Shown: positions 47,865 through 60,100 of the stretch, one piece after another
Layout: the number at the start of each line of letters is the position of its first letter
How positions within the stretch are numbered: position 1 is the stretch's first letter
Origin: Typhlomys cinereus
Lineage: Eukaryota > Chordata > Mammalia > Rodentia > Platacanthomyidae
Reading direction: 5' to 3'
NCBI GenBank assembly: GCA_023101885.1
Contig: JALPQD010000826.1
Span: forward strand, 372,001 to 436,000
Length of the DNA stretch: 64,000 nucleotides
The notes under the pieces: model-generated
Told to the model about the DNA's origin: nothing
What the model saw: the letters and a program-made list of their open reading frames with translations, nothing else
Database searches by the model: none
Program-made: the position numbers and the translations under genes

Positions 47865-50800
47865 AATCCTCCGCTCTTGGCTTACTATTTTGGAAATCAT
47901 ACTCTGCATGAATAAGTTCCATGGAAAAGTAGCAAAACAAGTGTGATTTTCTGCAGAACACAAAGAGGTAGAGTATTGAACCTTCTGTAGGATACTTACA
48001 ACTAAGATGTGCACTTCCAATATTTGACTTTGAGTCCTCCGTACTTGGTTCACAATTTTGGAAATTCATAGCCTGCGTGAACATGTTCCAGGGAAACATT
48101 GCAAAACAAGTGTGATACTCTCCTGAACACAAAGAACGACATTATAGAAACTTTGGCGGGATACTTAACACTAAGAATAAGAGCACTTACAGCATTTGAC
48201 TCTGAGTCCTTCTCTCTTGGTTCACCATTTTGGAAAATCATGCCTGCGTGAACATATTCCATGAAAACGTCACAAAACCAGTGTGATTTTCTCCTGAACA
48301 TAAAAAGTTACAACATATGAACATCTACAGGATTCTTATAACTGAGAAGTGAAGGTGAAACGTGAATTTGACGCTTCCTCACTTGGTCACCATTTTCAAG
48401 TTCATTAGAGGCCTGAACATAGTTGGTAGAATCAGCCCAAAACCAATGTTGTTTTCTCCAGAACACAAAGTTTTACCGTCTAGAAACCAGTGTAGGATAC
48501 TTATCGCAAAGAAGTGCACATGCTAGGTATGACTGTGAGTCCTCTTCACTTGGTTCACGATTTTGGATGCATGAACATGTTTCATGGATACGTCGTACAA
48601 CAAGTGCGATTTCCTCTTGAACACAAAGAGTTACAGTATAGAAATTTCTGTAGGACACTTATGCTAAAGAAGTGCACTTGCAACATTTGACTCAGAGTCT
48701 TCCTCATTTGGTTCACTATTTTGTAAAATCATGGCCTGTGTGAATAGGTGCCATGCAAATGTCACACAACAAGTATGATTTTCTCCTGAAGGCAAATGTT
48801 ACTGTATGCAAAATTCTGTAGGATATTTCTCCCTAAGAGGTGCACTTCCACCATTTGACTCTTAATCCTCCTCTCTTGGTTCACTATTTTGGAAATTCAT
48901 GGCCTGCGTGAACATGTTCAATGCAATTGTCACAAAACAAGTATGATATTCTCCTGAATGCAAATGTTACAGTGTAGAAACTTCTCTAGGATACTTATCC
49001 CCAAGAAGTGCACTTCCTACATTTGATTCTGAATCCTCCGCACATGGTTCACTATTTAGGAAATCATCTCCTACATGAATAGGTTCCATGGAAACGTCGC
49101 AAAACAAGTGGGATTTTATGCAGGACACAAAGAGGTACAGTATCGAAACTTCTGTAGGATACTTACCACTAAGAAGTGCACTTCCAACATTTGACTCTGA
49201 GTCCTCCTCACTTGATTCACTATTTTGGAAAATCATACCTGCGTGAACATGTTCCAGGGACACATTGCAATACAAATGTGATACTCTCCTGAGCACAAAG
49301 AAAGACAGTACAGAAACTTTGGTGTGATAATTACCACTAAGAAGAAGAGCACTTGTGCCATTTGACTCTGAGTCCTTCTCTCTTGGTTCACTATTTTGGA
49401 ATATCTTGGCTTGCATGTAAATGTTCTATTGACTGTAGCACAACAAGTGTGACTTTCTCCTGATCACAGAGAGTTACAGTATAGAAACTTCTGTAGGATA
49501 CGTGACCCAACGAAGTGCACTTGCTTCATTTGACTCTGAGTCATCGTCACTGGGTTAACTATTTTGGAAAAATCATGGCCTGCTTCAACATTTTCCATGG
49601 AAATGTGGCACAACAAATGTTATTTTCTCCTGAACACAAAGAGTTACAGTATATGTACTTCCGTTGGACACTTACAGATAAGAAGTGCAAGTGCAATATT
49701 TGACTCTGAACCCTCCTCACTTGGTTCACTATTTTCGAAAATCATGGCCTGAGTGAACATGTTATATGCAAATGTCACAAAACAAGTATGATCTTCTCCA
49801 GAGCACAAAGTGTTATAGTGTAGAATCTTCTGTAGGATACTTATCCCTAAGAAGTGCACTTCTAACATTTGACTCTCAGTCCTCCTCACTTGGTTCACCA
49901 TTATGGAAAATCAAGGCCTGCATGAACATATTCCATGGAAACGTCACAAAACAAGTGTGATTTCCTCTGAACATAAAAATTTACAACCTATGAACATCTA
50001 CAGGATTCTTATCAGGGAGAAGTCAAAGTGAAACATGTTAATTAGACGCTTCCTCACTTGGTCACTGTTTTCGAGCTCATTGCAGGCCTGGACATAGTTG
50101 GTAGAATCAGCACAAAACGAATGTTGTTTTCGCCAGAACACAAAGTTTTACCATCTAGAAACCTGTGTAGGATACTTGTCCCAAAGAAGTGCACATGCTA
50201 CATATGACAGTGAGTCCTCTTAACTTGGTTCACGTTTTTGGAAGGGAATGACATGCATGAACATGTTTTATGGAAACGTCGTAGAACAAGTGTGATTTCC
50301 TCCTGAAAACAGAGTTACCGTATAGAAACTTCTGTACGACACTTATCCTAAAGAAGTGCACTTGCAACACTTGACTCAGAGAACTCCTCACGTGGCTCAC
50401 TATTTTGTAAAATAATGGCCTGTGTGAACATGTACCATGCATATGTAACAAAACAAGTATGATTTTTCTCCTTAATGCAAATGTTACAGTATACAAACTT
50501 CTGTAGGATACTTCTCCCTAAGAGGTGCACTTCCAGCATTTGACTCTGAATCCTCCACACGTGGTTCACTATTTTGGAACTTCATGGCCTGAGTGTACAT
50601 GTTCCATGCAAATGTCACAAGACAAGTATGAGTTTCTCCTGAACGCAAATGTTACAGTGTAGAAACTTCTCTAGGAAACTTATCTAGGATACTTATCCCC
50701 AAGAAGTGCACGTCTGAATCCTCCGCACTTGGTTCACTATTTTGGAAATCATACCCTGCATGAATAGGTTCCATGGAAAAGTCGCAAAACAAGTTTGATT

Positions 50801-53800
50801 TTCTGCAGAACACAAAGAGGTACAGTATCGAACCATCTGTAGGATACTTACAACTAAGGAGTGCACTTCCAACATTTGACTTTCAGTCCTCCGCACTTGG
50901 TTCACAATTTTGGGAAATCGTAACCTGCGTGAACATGTTCCAGGGAAACATTGCAAAACAAGTGTGATTCTCTCCTGAACACAAAGAACGACATTTTAGA
51001 ACCTTTGGTGGGATACTTAACACTAAGAAGAAGAGCACTTGCAACATTTGAGTCTGAGTCCTTTTCTCTTGGTTCACTATTTTGGAATATCATGGCTAGC
51101 GTGTAAATGATCTATTGACTGTCGCACAACAAGTATGATTTCTCCTAATCACAAAGAGTTCCAGTATAGAAACTTCTGTAGCATACATGTCCCAACGAAG
51201 AGCACTTGCATCATTTGACTCTGAGTCATCCTCATTTCGTAACCATTTTGGAAAAATCATGGCCTGCTTCAAAATGTTCCATGGAAATGTGGCACAACAA
51301 CTGTTATTTTCTCCTGAACACAAAGAGTTACAGTATAGGAACTTCCGTTGGACACTTACTGGTAAGATGTGCATGTGCAATATTTGAATCTGAACCCTCC
51401 TCACATGGTTCACTGTTTTGGAAAATCATGGCCTGCATGAACATGTTATATGCAAATGTCACAAAACAAATATGATCTTCTCTTGAACACAGAGTGTTAC
51501 AGCATAGAATCTTCTGTAGGATACTTATCTCTAAGAAGTACACTTCCAACATTTGACTCACAGTCCTCCTCACTTGGTTCACCATTTTGGAAAATCATGG
51601 CATGCGTGAACATATTCCATGAAAACGTCACAAAAACAGTGTGATTTTCTCCTGAACATAAAAAGTTACAACATATGAACATCTACAGGTTTCTTATCAG
51701 TGAGAAGTGAAAGTGAAACATGAATTTGACGGTTCCTCACTTGGTCACTATTTTCAATTCATTAGAGGCCTGAACATAGTTGGTAGAATCAGCCCAAAAC
51801 CAATGTTGTTTTCTCCAGAACACAAAGTTTTACCGTCTAGAAACCAGTGTAGGATACTTATCGCAAAGAAGTGCACATGCTACGTATGACTGTGAGTCCT
51901 CTTCACTTGGTTCACGATTTTGGATGCATGAACATGTTTCATGGATACGTCGTACAACAAGTGGGATTTCTTCTTGAACACAAAGAGTTACAGTATAGAA
52001 ACTTCTGTACGACACTTATGCTAAAGAAGTGCACTTGCAACATTTGACTCAGAGTCCTCCTCACTTGGTTCACTATTTTGTAAAATCATGGCCTGTGTGA
52101 ATATGTGCCATGCAAATGTCACAAAACAAGTATGATTTTCTCCTGAAGGCAAATGTTACTGTATACAAAATTCTGTAGGATACTTCTCCCTAAGAGGTGC
52201 ACTTCCACCATTTGACTCTGAATCCTCTTCTCTTGGTTCACCATTTTGGAAAATCATGGCCTGCATGAACATATTCCATGAAAACGTCACAAAAACAGTG
52301 TGATTTTCTCCTGAACATAAAAAGTTACAACATATGAACATCTACAGGTTTCTTATCAGTGAGAAGTGAAAGTGAAACGTGAATTTGACGCTTCCTCACT
52401 TGGTCACTATTTTCAATTCATTAGAGGCCTGAACATAGTTGGTAGAATCAGTCCAAAACCAATGTTGTTTTCTCCAGAACACAAAGTTTTACCGTCTAGA
52501 AACCAGTGTAGGATACTTATCTCAAAGAAGTGCACATGCTACGTATGACTGTGAGTCCTCTTCACTTGGTTCACGAGTTTGGATGCATGAACATGTTTCA
52601 TGGATACGTCGTACAACAAGTGCGATTTCCTCTTGAACATAAAGAGTTACAGTATAGAAACTTCTGTACGACACTTATGCTAAAGAAGTGCACTTCCAAC
52701 ATTTGACTCAGAGTCCTCCTCACTTGGTTCACTATTTTTGAAATTCATGGCCTGTGTGAACATGTGCCATGCAAATGTCGCAAAACATGTATGATCTTCT
52801 GAGCATAAAGTGTTATAGTGTAGAATTTTCTGTAGGATACTTGTACCTAAGGAGTGCACTTCCAACATTTGACTCTGACTCCTCCTCACTTGGTTCACTA
52901 TTTTGGAAAATCATAGCCTGCGTGAACATGTTCCAGGGAAACATTGCGGAACAAGTGTGATACTCTCATGAACACAAAGAACTACAGTATAGAAACTTTG
53001 ATGGGATACTTACCGCTAAGAAGAACACCACTTGCAACTTTTGAGCTGAGTCCATTTCTCTTGGTTCACTAGTTTGGAATATCACGGCTTGCGTGTAAAT
53101 GTTCCATTGACTGTCGCACAATTAGTGTGAATTACTCCTGATCACAATGAGTTACAGTATAGAAATTTCTGTAGGATACGTATCCCCACGAAGTGCACTT
53201 GCAACATTTGACTCTGAGTCATCCTCATTTTTTTAACTATTTTGGAAAAATCATGGCTTGCTTCAATATGTTCCATGGAAATGTGGCACTACAACTGTTA
53301 TTTTCTCCTGAACACAAAGAGTTACAGTATAGGAACTTCCGTAGGACACATTCCGGTAAGAAGTGCACGTGCAATATTTGACTCTGAACTCTCCTCACTT
53401 GGTTCACTATTTTGAAAAATCATGGCCTGTGTGAACAGGTTATATGCAAATGTCACAAAACAAGTATGAACACAAAGTGTTCCAGTATAAAGTCTTTTGT
53501 AGGATACTTATCCCTAAGAAATGCACTTCCAGCATTTGACTTTCAGTCCTCCTTACTTGGTTCACCATTTTGGAAAATCAAGGCCTGCGTGAACATATTC
53601 AATGAAAATGTCACAGAACCAGTGTGATTTTCTCCTGAACATAAAAAGTTACAAGGTATGAACATCTACAGGATTCTTATCACTGAGAAGTGAAAGTGAA
53701 AGATGTGAATTTGATGCTTCCTCACTTGGTCACTATTTTTGAGCTCATTGCAGGCCTGGATATAGTTGGTAGAATCAGCACAAAACGAATGTTGTTTTCG

Positions 53801-54535
53801 CCAGAACACAAAGTTTTACCGTCTAGAAACCTGTGTAGGATACTTGTCCCAAAGAAGTGCACATGCTACATATGACTGTGAGTCCTCTTCACTTGGTTCA
53901 CGATTTTGGATGCATGAACATGTTTCATGGAAACATCCTACAAGTGTGATTTCCTCCTGAACACAAAGAGTTACAGTATAGAAACTTTTGTACGACACTT
54001 ATCCTAAAGAAGTGCACTGGCAACATTTAATCCAGAGTCCTGCTCACATGGTTCACTATTTTGTAAAATCATGGCCTATGTGAACATGTGTCATGGAAAT
54101 GTCACAAAACAAGTATGATTTTCTCCTGAATACAAAGTGTTACAGTATAGAATCTTCTGTAGGATACTTATCCCTAAGAAGTGCACTTCCAAAATTTGAC
54201 TCTCAGTCCTCCTCACTTGGTTCACCATTTTGGAAAATCAAGGCCTGCGTGAACATATTCCATGAAAACGTCACAGAATCAGTGTGATTTTCTCCTGAAT
54301 ATAAAAAGTTACAACGTATGAACATCTACAGGATTCTTATCACTGAGAAGTGAAAGTGAAACATGTGAATTTGACGCTTCATCACTTGCTCACTGATTTC
54401 AAGCTCCTTAAAGGCCTGAACATAGTTGGTAGAATCAGCACAAAACGAATGTTGTTTTCTCCAGAACATAAAGTTTCACCGTCTAGAAACCAGTGTAGGA
54501 TACTTATCCCAAAGAAGTGCACAAGCTACATATGA
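47855..54535 (+). repeat. Satellite array, block 5b with recent duplications (about 40 monomers)
   Basis: Same family and orientation. A four-monomer tandem duplication is visible: about 51581-52240 and 52240-52900 correspond at 659 bp (for example 51707/52366 and 51780/52439). A monomer variant lacking about 12 bp between GTGCAC and TCTGAATCC occurs at 47.86 kb and 50.71 kb. The block stops at CTACATATGA, where L1-B begins. No genes. Confidence 0.92.
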
Positions 54536-55472
54536 TGACCTCAGCACCTCGCCACCGCCCCGCCCTCGCCTAAGGTGAGTGAGTGAGAGAGAGAGAGCCC
54601 AGCCCAGCCCCCAACCACCCAAGCCCCACGCATACCTGCAGTGAGCACTCAGGCTGACTGCAGCTTAGCCTGGGCCCCGCTCCAGACCCAAGCCCCTCGC
54701 ACCCTCCCGCCCTGTGCACCTAGCCACCCCCCTGGATCCCAGGTGAAGAATTCTGCCAGTGAGCCATGGAGAGAAAGATCCCAGCCCAGCCCTGCCCCCC
54801 ACCCGGGACCTGCCCGGCCAGCAGCACCACACTGGGCAGCCTCAGGCTTTCCCCCCAGTGGCCCGCCCCTCTCCTCGCCCACCTTCCCAGATCGCAGGTG
54901 AAGAACTCTGCCATCAACATCAGACTCTCTGCCTCTCTGGCCCACCGGGGACCTGCACACATGGTCCACGGAAGACACACTGCTACTCAGAATTCAATAG
55001 AGCCCAAAGGAAACTCAAGCAAAATTCTAATGAACAAAGGGAGCACGGGCCATACATCTGGACTCCACTACAATCATTATATCATGTGGGCAAGTTTCTT
55101 CTCATCCAGCCCAAAGATAAGTAAACTTTTTCTTTTCACCTTACTGGTCCTTTAAAGTATCAATGCTCTAGATCAACTTTCTCATACAGCCACCCCACAA
55201 CATACAACTCCAGGGAGTATACCACTCACCCCCTCGTTTCACCAAGAAAGTAAATTATAAAAGTGCACTACCAAACTAATATTCATCCCCTGGTAACATA
55301 ACCTGACTTAACTGACATACTAACAGCCTAGTAACTTTGTTAGGATATAATAATAACAATACACAAACATACCAAATCCAAGGCAAGCACTAGTAATAAC
55401 TGGCAAGCGTAACAATACTAACTACGTCGATTCAGTGAAAAACACAGAAACTGAAAGGTCCTAAAAAACAAA
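54536..55472 (+). promoter_or_regulatory. L1-B 5' UTR, a different monomer type
   Basis: This is GC-rich to about 54960, then AT-rich up to ORF1. AGGTGAGTGAG at 54574 and AGGTGAAGAA(T/C)TCTGCC at 54741 and 54896, with CCCAGCCCAGCCC at 54598 and 54780, suggest two to three degenerate monomers of about 155-170 bp. No clear similarity to the 231-bp monomers of L1-A is visible, although the ORF1 sequences are close. Short open frames on both strands (54641-55155) fall in this GC-rich region and look incidental. Confidence 0.7.
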
Positions 55473-56538
55473 ACAACAATCTACAAGTCAAAGTGCAGAT
55501 CCATGAGAAACAAAACCCAGGAAGACCAATCTCCTGCCGAAAGAATCAATCCCATAATGAGGGATTCCGACCAGAACAAATCCACTGAAAATAGCCATGA
55601 AAGCCAGAACCAACATCACGACTTTCAGAGTATGATCCTTACCATGATTAATACTATGAAAGAGGAAATCCGAGAAGAGTTAAACAACCGTATCAACCAT
55701 TTTGAACAGGAACACAACAGGCACTTGGAGGAGTTGAGAAAAACAGTTCAAGAAACAAAAATAGGTATGGAGCAATTAAAACAGTCTCAGGCAGAGTTTA
55801 AAATTGAACTAAAAGACAAGTTATCTTCAACCCAAAACTCAACAGAGAGTCTTATCAGCAGAACAAATGAGGCAGAAAGTAGAATTTCAGATCTTGAAGA
55901 CAAAGTGGGAGAATTAACCAGCTCAATGGAAGAGATTGTTAAAGCCAAAATGATACTGGAGAGGAACATTCAAGAGATATGGGACACCCTGAAGAAGCCT
56001 AACATGCACATTCATGGAATACCAGAACAAGAATCCCAAAATACCACACCTGAGGAAATATTTCAATTCATCATAAGTGAAAACTTCCCACAATTAAAGA
56101 ATGCCTATCCAAATACAAGAAGCATTTTGCACTCCAAACAAATACGACCAAAATAGAAAATCGCCACGGCAAATAATAGTCAAAAAACTCCACATTCAAG
56201 ACAAAGAAAAGGTGCTGGGAGCTTCAAGAGAAAAAAAGCAACTCACTTTTAAAGGTAAACCTATTAGAATAACAAATAACTACTCAATGGAAACAGCAAA
56301 AGCAAGAAGAGCTTGGAGAGACATACTTCAAGTATTAAATGAGCAAAAATGCCAACCCCGACTGATATATCCAGCAAAACTATCTGTCATGATTGAGGGA
56401 GAAAGAAAAGTTTTCCAACACAAAGAAAACTTGAAGGGATACATGTCTACCAAACCAGGCCTGCAAAAAATCCTTGAACTGATACTCAAGCTTGAAGAAA
56501 AGAACAAGCATGTCCAGGAGGACAGAAGGGAAATATAA
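55473..56538 (+). pseudogene. ORF1: L1-B ORF1p pseudogene (lost start, one frameshift)
   Basis: It aligns throughout with L1-A ORF1. The equivalent of the start codon (55473-55475) reads ACA. The first in-frame ATG is at 55503, 10 codons in. A 217-codon frame covers the coiled coil (NRTNEAESRISDLEDKV-like heptads) and the start of the RRM-like domain (PNMHIHGIPEQ) to 56156. A net one-base loss near 56100 moves the rest (RRM end and C-terminal domain, PRQIIVK, ARRAWRDILQVL, RLIYPAKLSVMIEGERK) into the next frame, ending at 56538. No functional product is expected. Confidence 0.92.
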
Positions 56539-56595
56539 TATCACCAAAACATAAATATCAAACAACATGCTTACAAAATCTACTAAACATAAAAA

Positions 56596-57157
56596 ACGTC
56601 CAGAAGTAAAAATAATTTCTCCATTATAACATTAAATGTCAATGGTATTAACTCACCGATTAAGAGACACAGATTACAAACTTGGATTAAAAACCACAAT
56701 CCAAGAATCTGCTGCCTTCAGAAAACTCATCTCACCACAAAAGATAGGCACATCCTAAGAATGAAAGGCTGGTCCATAAATCTTGCAAGCTAATGGAACC
56801 AGGAAACAGGCAGGGGTAGCAATTATGCTTTCAGACAAAGTGGACTTCAAACCAAAGAAAATCATAAGAGACACAGATGGATACTACATTTTAGACACAG
56901 GTACAAATCACCAGGAAGACTTCACAATCCTGAAAATTTATGCACCCAATACGGGCCCCTCCACATTCATTAAGAAAACCCTACAGCGCCTAAAGCAAGA
57001 AATCAACCCCCAAACAATCATTCTCGGGGACTTCAACACCACCCTCTCAACATGGGATACAACAAGAGGTCAAAAGCTTAACAGAGACACTTTGGACTTT
57101 AATCAAACCCTTAAAGAAATGGACCTTACAGATCTCTATCGAACTTTTCATCCATGC
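56596..57157 (+). pseudogene. ORF2: L1-B ORF2p endonuclease fragment
   Basis: The start-codon equivalent at 56596-56598 reads ACG. The frame runs through the first endonuclease motifs (NSPIKRHRLQTWIK, then the C-L-Q region where the catalytic E is replaced: LQKTHLTT) and hits a stop near 56791 because of a one-base gain. The next frame carries GVAIMLSDKVDF, YAPNTGPSTF and LGDFNTTLS, and ends at the deletion junction near 57157. Reverse transcriptase and zinc knuckle are absent. The open frame continues 25 codons into satellite by chance. Confidence 0.92.
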
Positions 57158-60100
57158 ACGATTTTGGAAGGGAATGACATGCATGAACATATTTCATGCA
57201 AACGTCAAAGAACAAGTGTGATTTCCTCCTAAACACAAAGAGTTACAGTATAGAAACTTCTCTTTGACACTTATCCTAAAGAAGTGCACTTGCAACATTT
57301 GACTCAGAGTCCTCCACACTTGGCTCACTATTTTGTAAAATCATGGCCTGTGTGAACATGTGCCATGCAACTGTCACGAAACAAGTATGATTTTCACCTG
57401 AAAGCAAATGTTACAGTACACATACTTCTGTAGGATACTTCTCCCTATCAGGTGCACTTCCACCATTTGACTCTGAATCCTCCTCACTTGGTTCACTATT
57501 TTGGAAAATCAAGGCCTGAGTGAACATATTCCATGAAAATGTCACAAAACCAGTGTGAATTTCTCCTGAACCTAAAAAGTTACAATGTATGAACATCTAC
57601 AGAATTCTTATCACTGAGGAGAGAAAGTGAAACATGTGAATTTGACGCGTCCTCACTTGGTCACTATTATCAAGCTCATTACAAGCCTGAACATAGTTGG
57701 TAGAATCAGCAAAAAACAAATGTTCTTTTCTCCAGAATACAAAGTTTTACAGTCTAGAATCCTGTGTAGGATAATTAACCCAAGGAAGTGCAGATGCTAC
57801 AAAAGATTACCCAAAGAAGTGCACATGCTACGTATGACTATGAGTCCTCTTCACTTGGTTCACGTTTTTGGAAGGGAACGACATGCATGAACATGGTTCT
57901 TGGAAACGTCGTAAAACAAGTGTGAATTCCTTCTGAACAAAAAGATTTACAATATAGAAACTTCTGTTCAATAATTGTCCTAAAGAAGTGCACTTGCAAC
58001 ATTTAACTCAGAGTCCTCCTCTCTTGGTTCACTATTTTGTAAAATCATGACCTGTGTGAACATGTGCCACTGAAATGTCACAAAACAAACATGATTTTCG
58101 CCTGAATACAATGTTACAGTATAAGACCTTCTTTAGGATACTCATCACTAAGAAGTGAAATTCCAACATTTGACTCTGAATCCTTCGCTTGTTTCATTCT
58201 TTTGAAAAATCATGGCCTGTGTGAACATGTGATATGCCAATGTCGCAAAACGAGTATGATCTTTTACTGAACACAAAGTGTAACACTATAGAATCTTCTC
58301 TAGGATACTTATCCCTAAGAAGGGCACCTCCAACATTTGACTCTCAGTCCTCCTCACTTGGTTCACTATTTTGGAAAATCAAGGCCTGTGTGAACATATT
58401 CCATGAAAATGTCACAAAACCAGTGTGAATTTCTCCTGAACATAAAAAGTTACAACGTATGAAGATCTATAGGATTCTTATCACTGAGAAGGGAAAGTGA
58501 AACATGTGAATTTGAAGCGTCCTCACTTGGTCATTATTTTCAAGCTCATTACAAGCCTAAACATAGTTGGTTGAATCAGCAAAAAACAAATGTTCTTTTC
58601 TCCAGAACACAAAGTATTACTGTCTAGAAACCTGTGTAGGATACTCATCCCAAAGAAGTGCACATGCTACACATGACTTCCCAAAGAAGTGCACATGCTA
58701 CATATGACTGTGAGTCCTCTTCACTTGGTTCACTATTTTGGAAGGGAACAACATGCATGAACATGTTCCATGGAAACGTCGTAAACAAGTGTGATTTCCT
58801 CCTGAACACAAAGAGTTACAATATGGAAACTTCTGGTCGATACTTATCCTAAAGAAGTGCACTTGCAACATATAACTCAATTGGTTCACTATTTTGTGAA
58901 ATCATGGCCTGTGTGAACATGTGCCATTCAAATGTCACAAAACAAGTATGAGTTTCGCCTGAACACAAATGTTCCAGTATAGGAACTTCTCCAGGATGCT
59001 TATCCCTAAGAAGTGAAATTCCAACATTTGACTCTGAATCCTCCCACTTGGTTCACTCTTTTGGAAAATCATGGCCTGCGTGAACATGTTATATGCAAAA
59101 GTCGCAAAACAAGTGTGATCTTCTCCTGAACACAAAGTGTAACACTATAGAATATTTTGTAGGATATTTATCCCTAACAAGTGTACCTCCAACATTTGAC
59201 TCTCAGTCTTCCTCTCTTGGTTCACTATTTTGGAAAATCAAGACCTGTGTGAACATATTCCATGAAAACGTCACAAAGACACTTTGAATTTCTCATGAAA
59301 ATAAAAAGTTACAACGTATGAACATCTACAGGATTCTTATCACTGAGAGGAGAAAGTGAAACTTGTGAATTTTACCTTTCCTCCCTTGTTCACTATTTTC
59401 AAGCTCATTACAACCCTGAACATAGTTGGTAGAATGAGCACAAAACAAATGTTGTTTTCTCCAGAATACAAAGTTTTACAGTCTAGAAACCTGTGTAGGA
59501 TACTTATCCCAAAGAAGTGCACATGCTACACATGACTTCCCAAAGAAGTGCACATACTACATATTACTGTGAGTCCTCTTTACTTGATTCACTCTTTTGG
59601 AAGGGAACGACATGCATGAACATGTTTCATGGAAATGTCGTAAACAAGTGTGATTTCCTCCTCAACACAAAGGGTTACAATATAGAAATTTCTGTTCGAT
59701 ACTTATCGTAAAGAAGTGCACTTGCAACATTTAACTCAGAGTCGTCCTCACTTGGTTCACTATTTTGTAAAATCATGGCCTGTGTGAACATGTGCCATTC
59801 AAATGTCACAAAACAAGTATTATTTTCGCCTGAACACAAATGTTACAGTATAGGAAGTGAAATTCCAATATTTGACTCTGAATCCTCCGCACTTGGTTCA
59901 CACTTTTGGAAAATCATGGCCTGCGTGAACATGTTATATGCCAATGTTGCAAAACAAGTATGATCTAATCCTGAACACAAAGTGCAACACTATAGGATCT
60001 TCTGTAGGATACTTATCCCTAAGAAGGGCACCTCCAACATTTGACTTTCTGTCCTCCTCACTTGGTTCACTCTTTTGAAAAATCAAGGCCTGCATGAACA

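Larger units (their letters stand above)
54536..57157 (+). mobile_element. L1: 3'-truncated LINE-1 with its 5' end retained (L1-B)
   Basis: The 5' UTR (about 54536-55472), ORF1 (55473-56538) and the first part of ORF2 (about 56596-57157) are present in order and in sense orientation. The element stops inside the endonuclease, at the point equivalent to about 4620 of L1-A, and joins satellite directly. There is no 3' UTR, A tail or target-site duplication. Satellite resumes in nearly the same monomer position, lacking only about 24 bp. This indicates a full or longer L1 that later lost about 3.9 kb of its 3' side. Both start codons are mutated and both ORFs carry frameshifts, so it is older than L1-A. 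Confidence 0.93.

Noticed and set aside
54641..55155. Several overlapping ORFs of 86-129 codons upstream of L1-B ORF1
   Set aside because: They lie in the GC-rich L1 5' UTR in multiple frames on both strands and match no protein I recognise.
57158..57232. Chimeric L1-satellite protein at the end of L1-B
   Set aside because: The last 25 codons are just satellite read through after a deletion junction; the upstream frame has no start codon and a frameshift.
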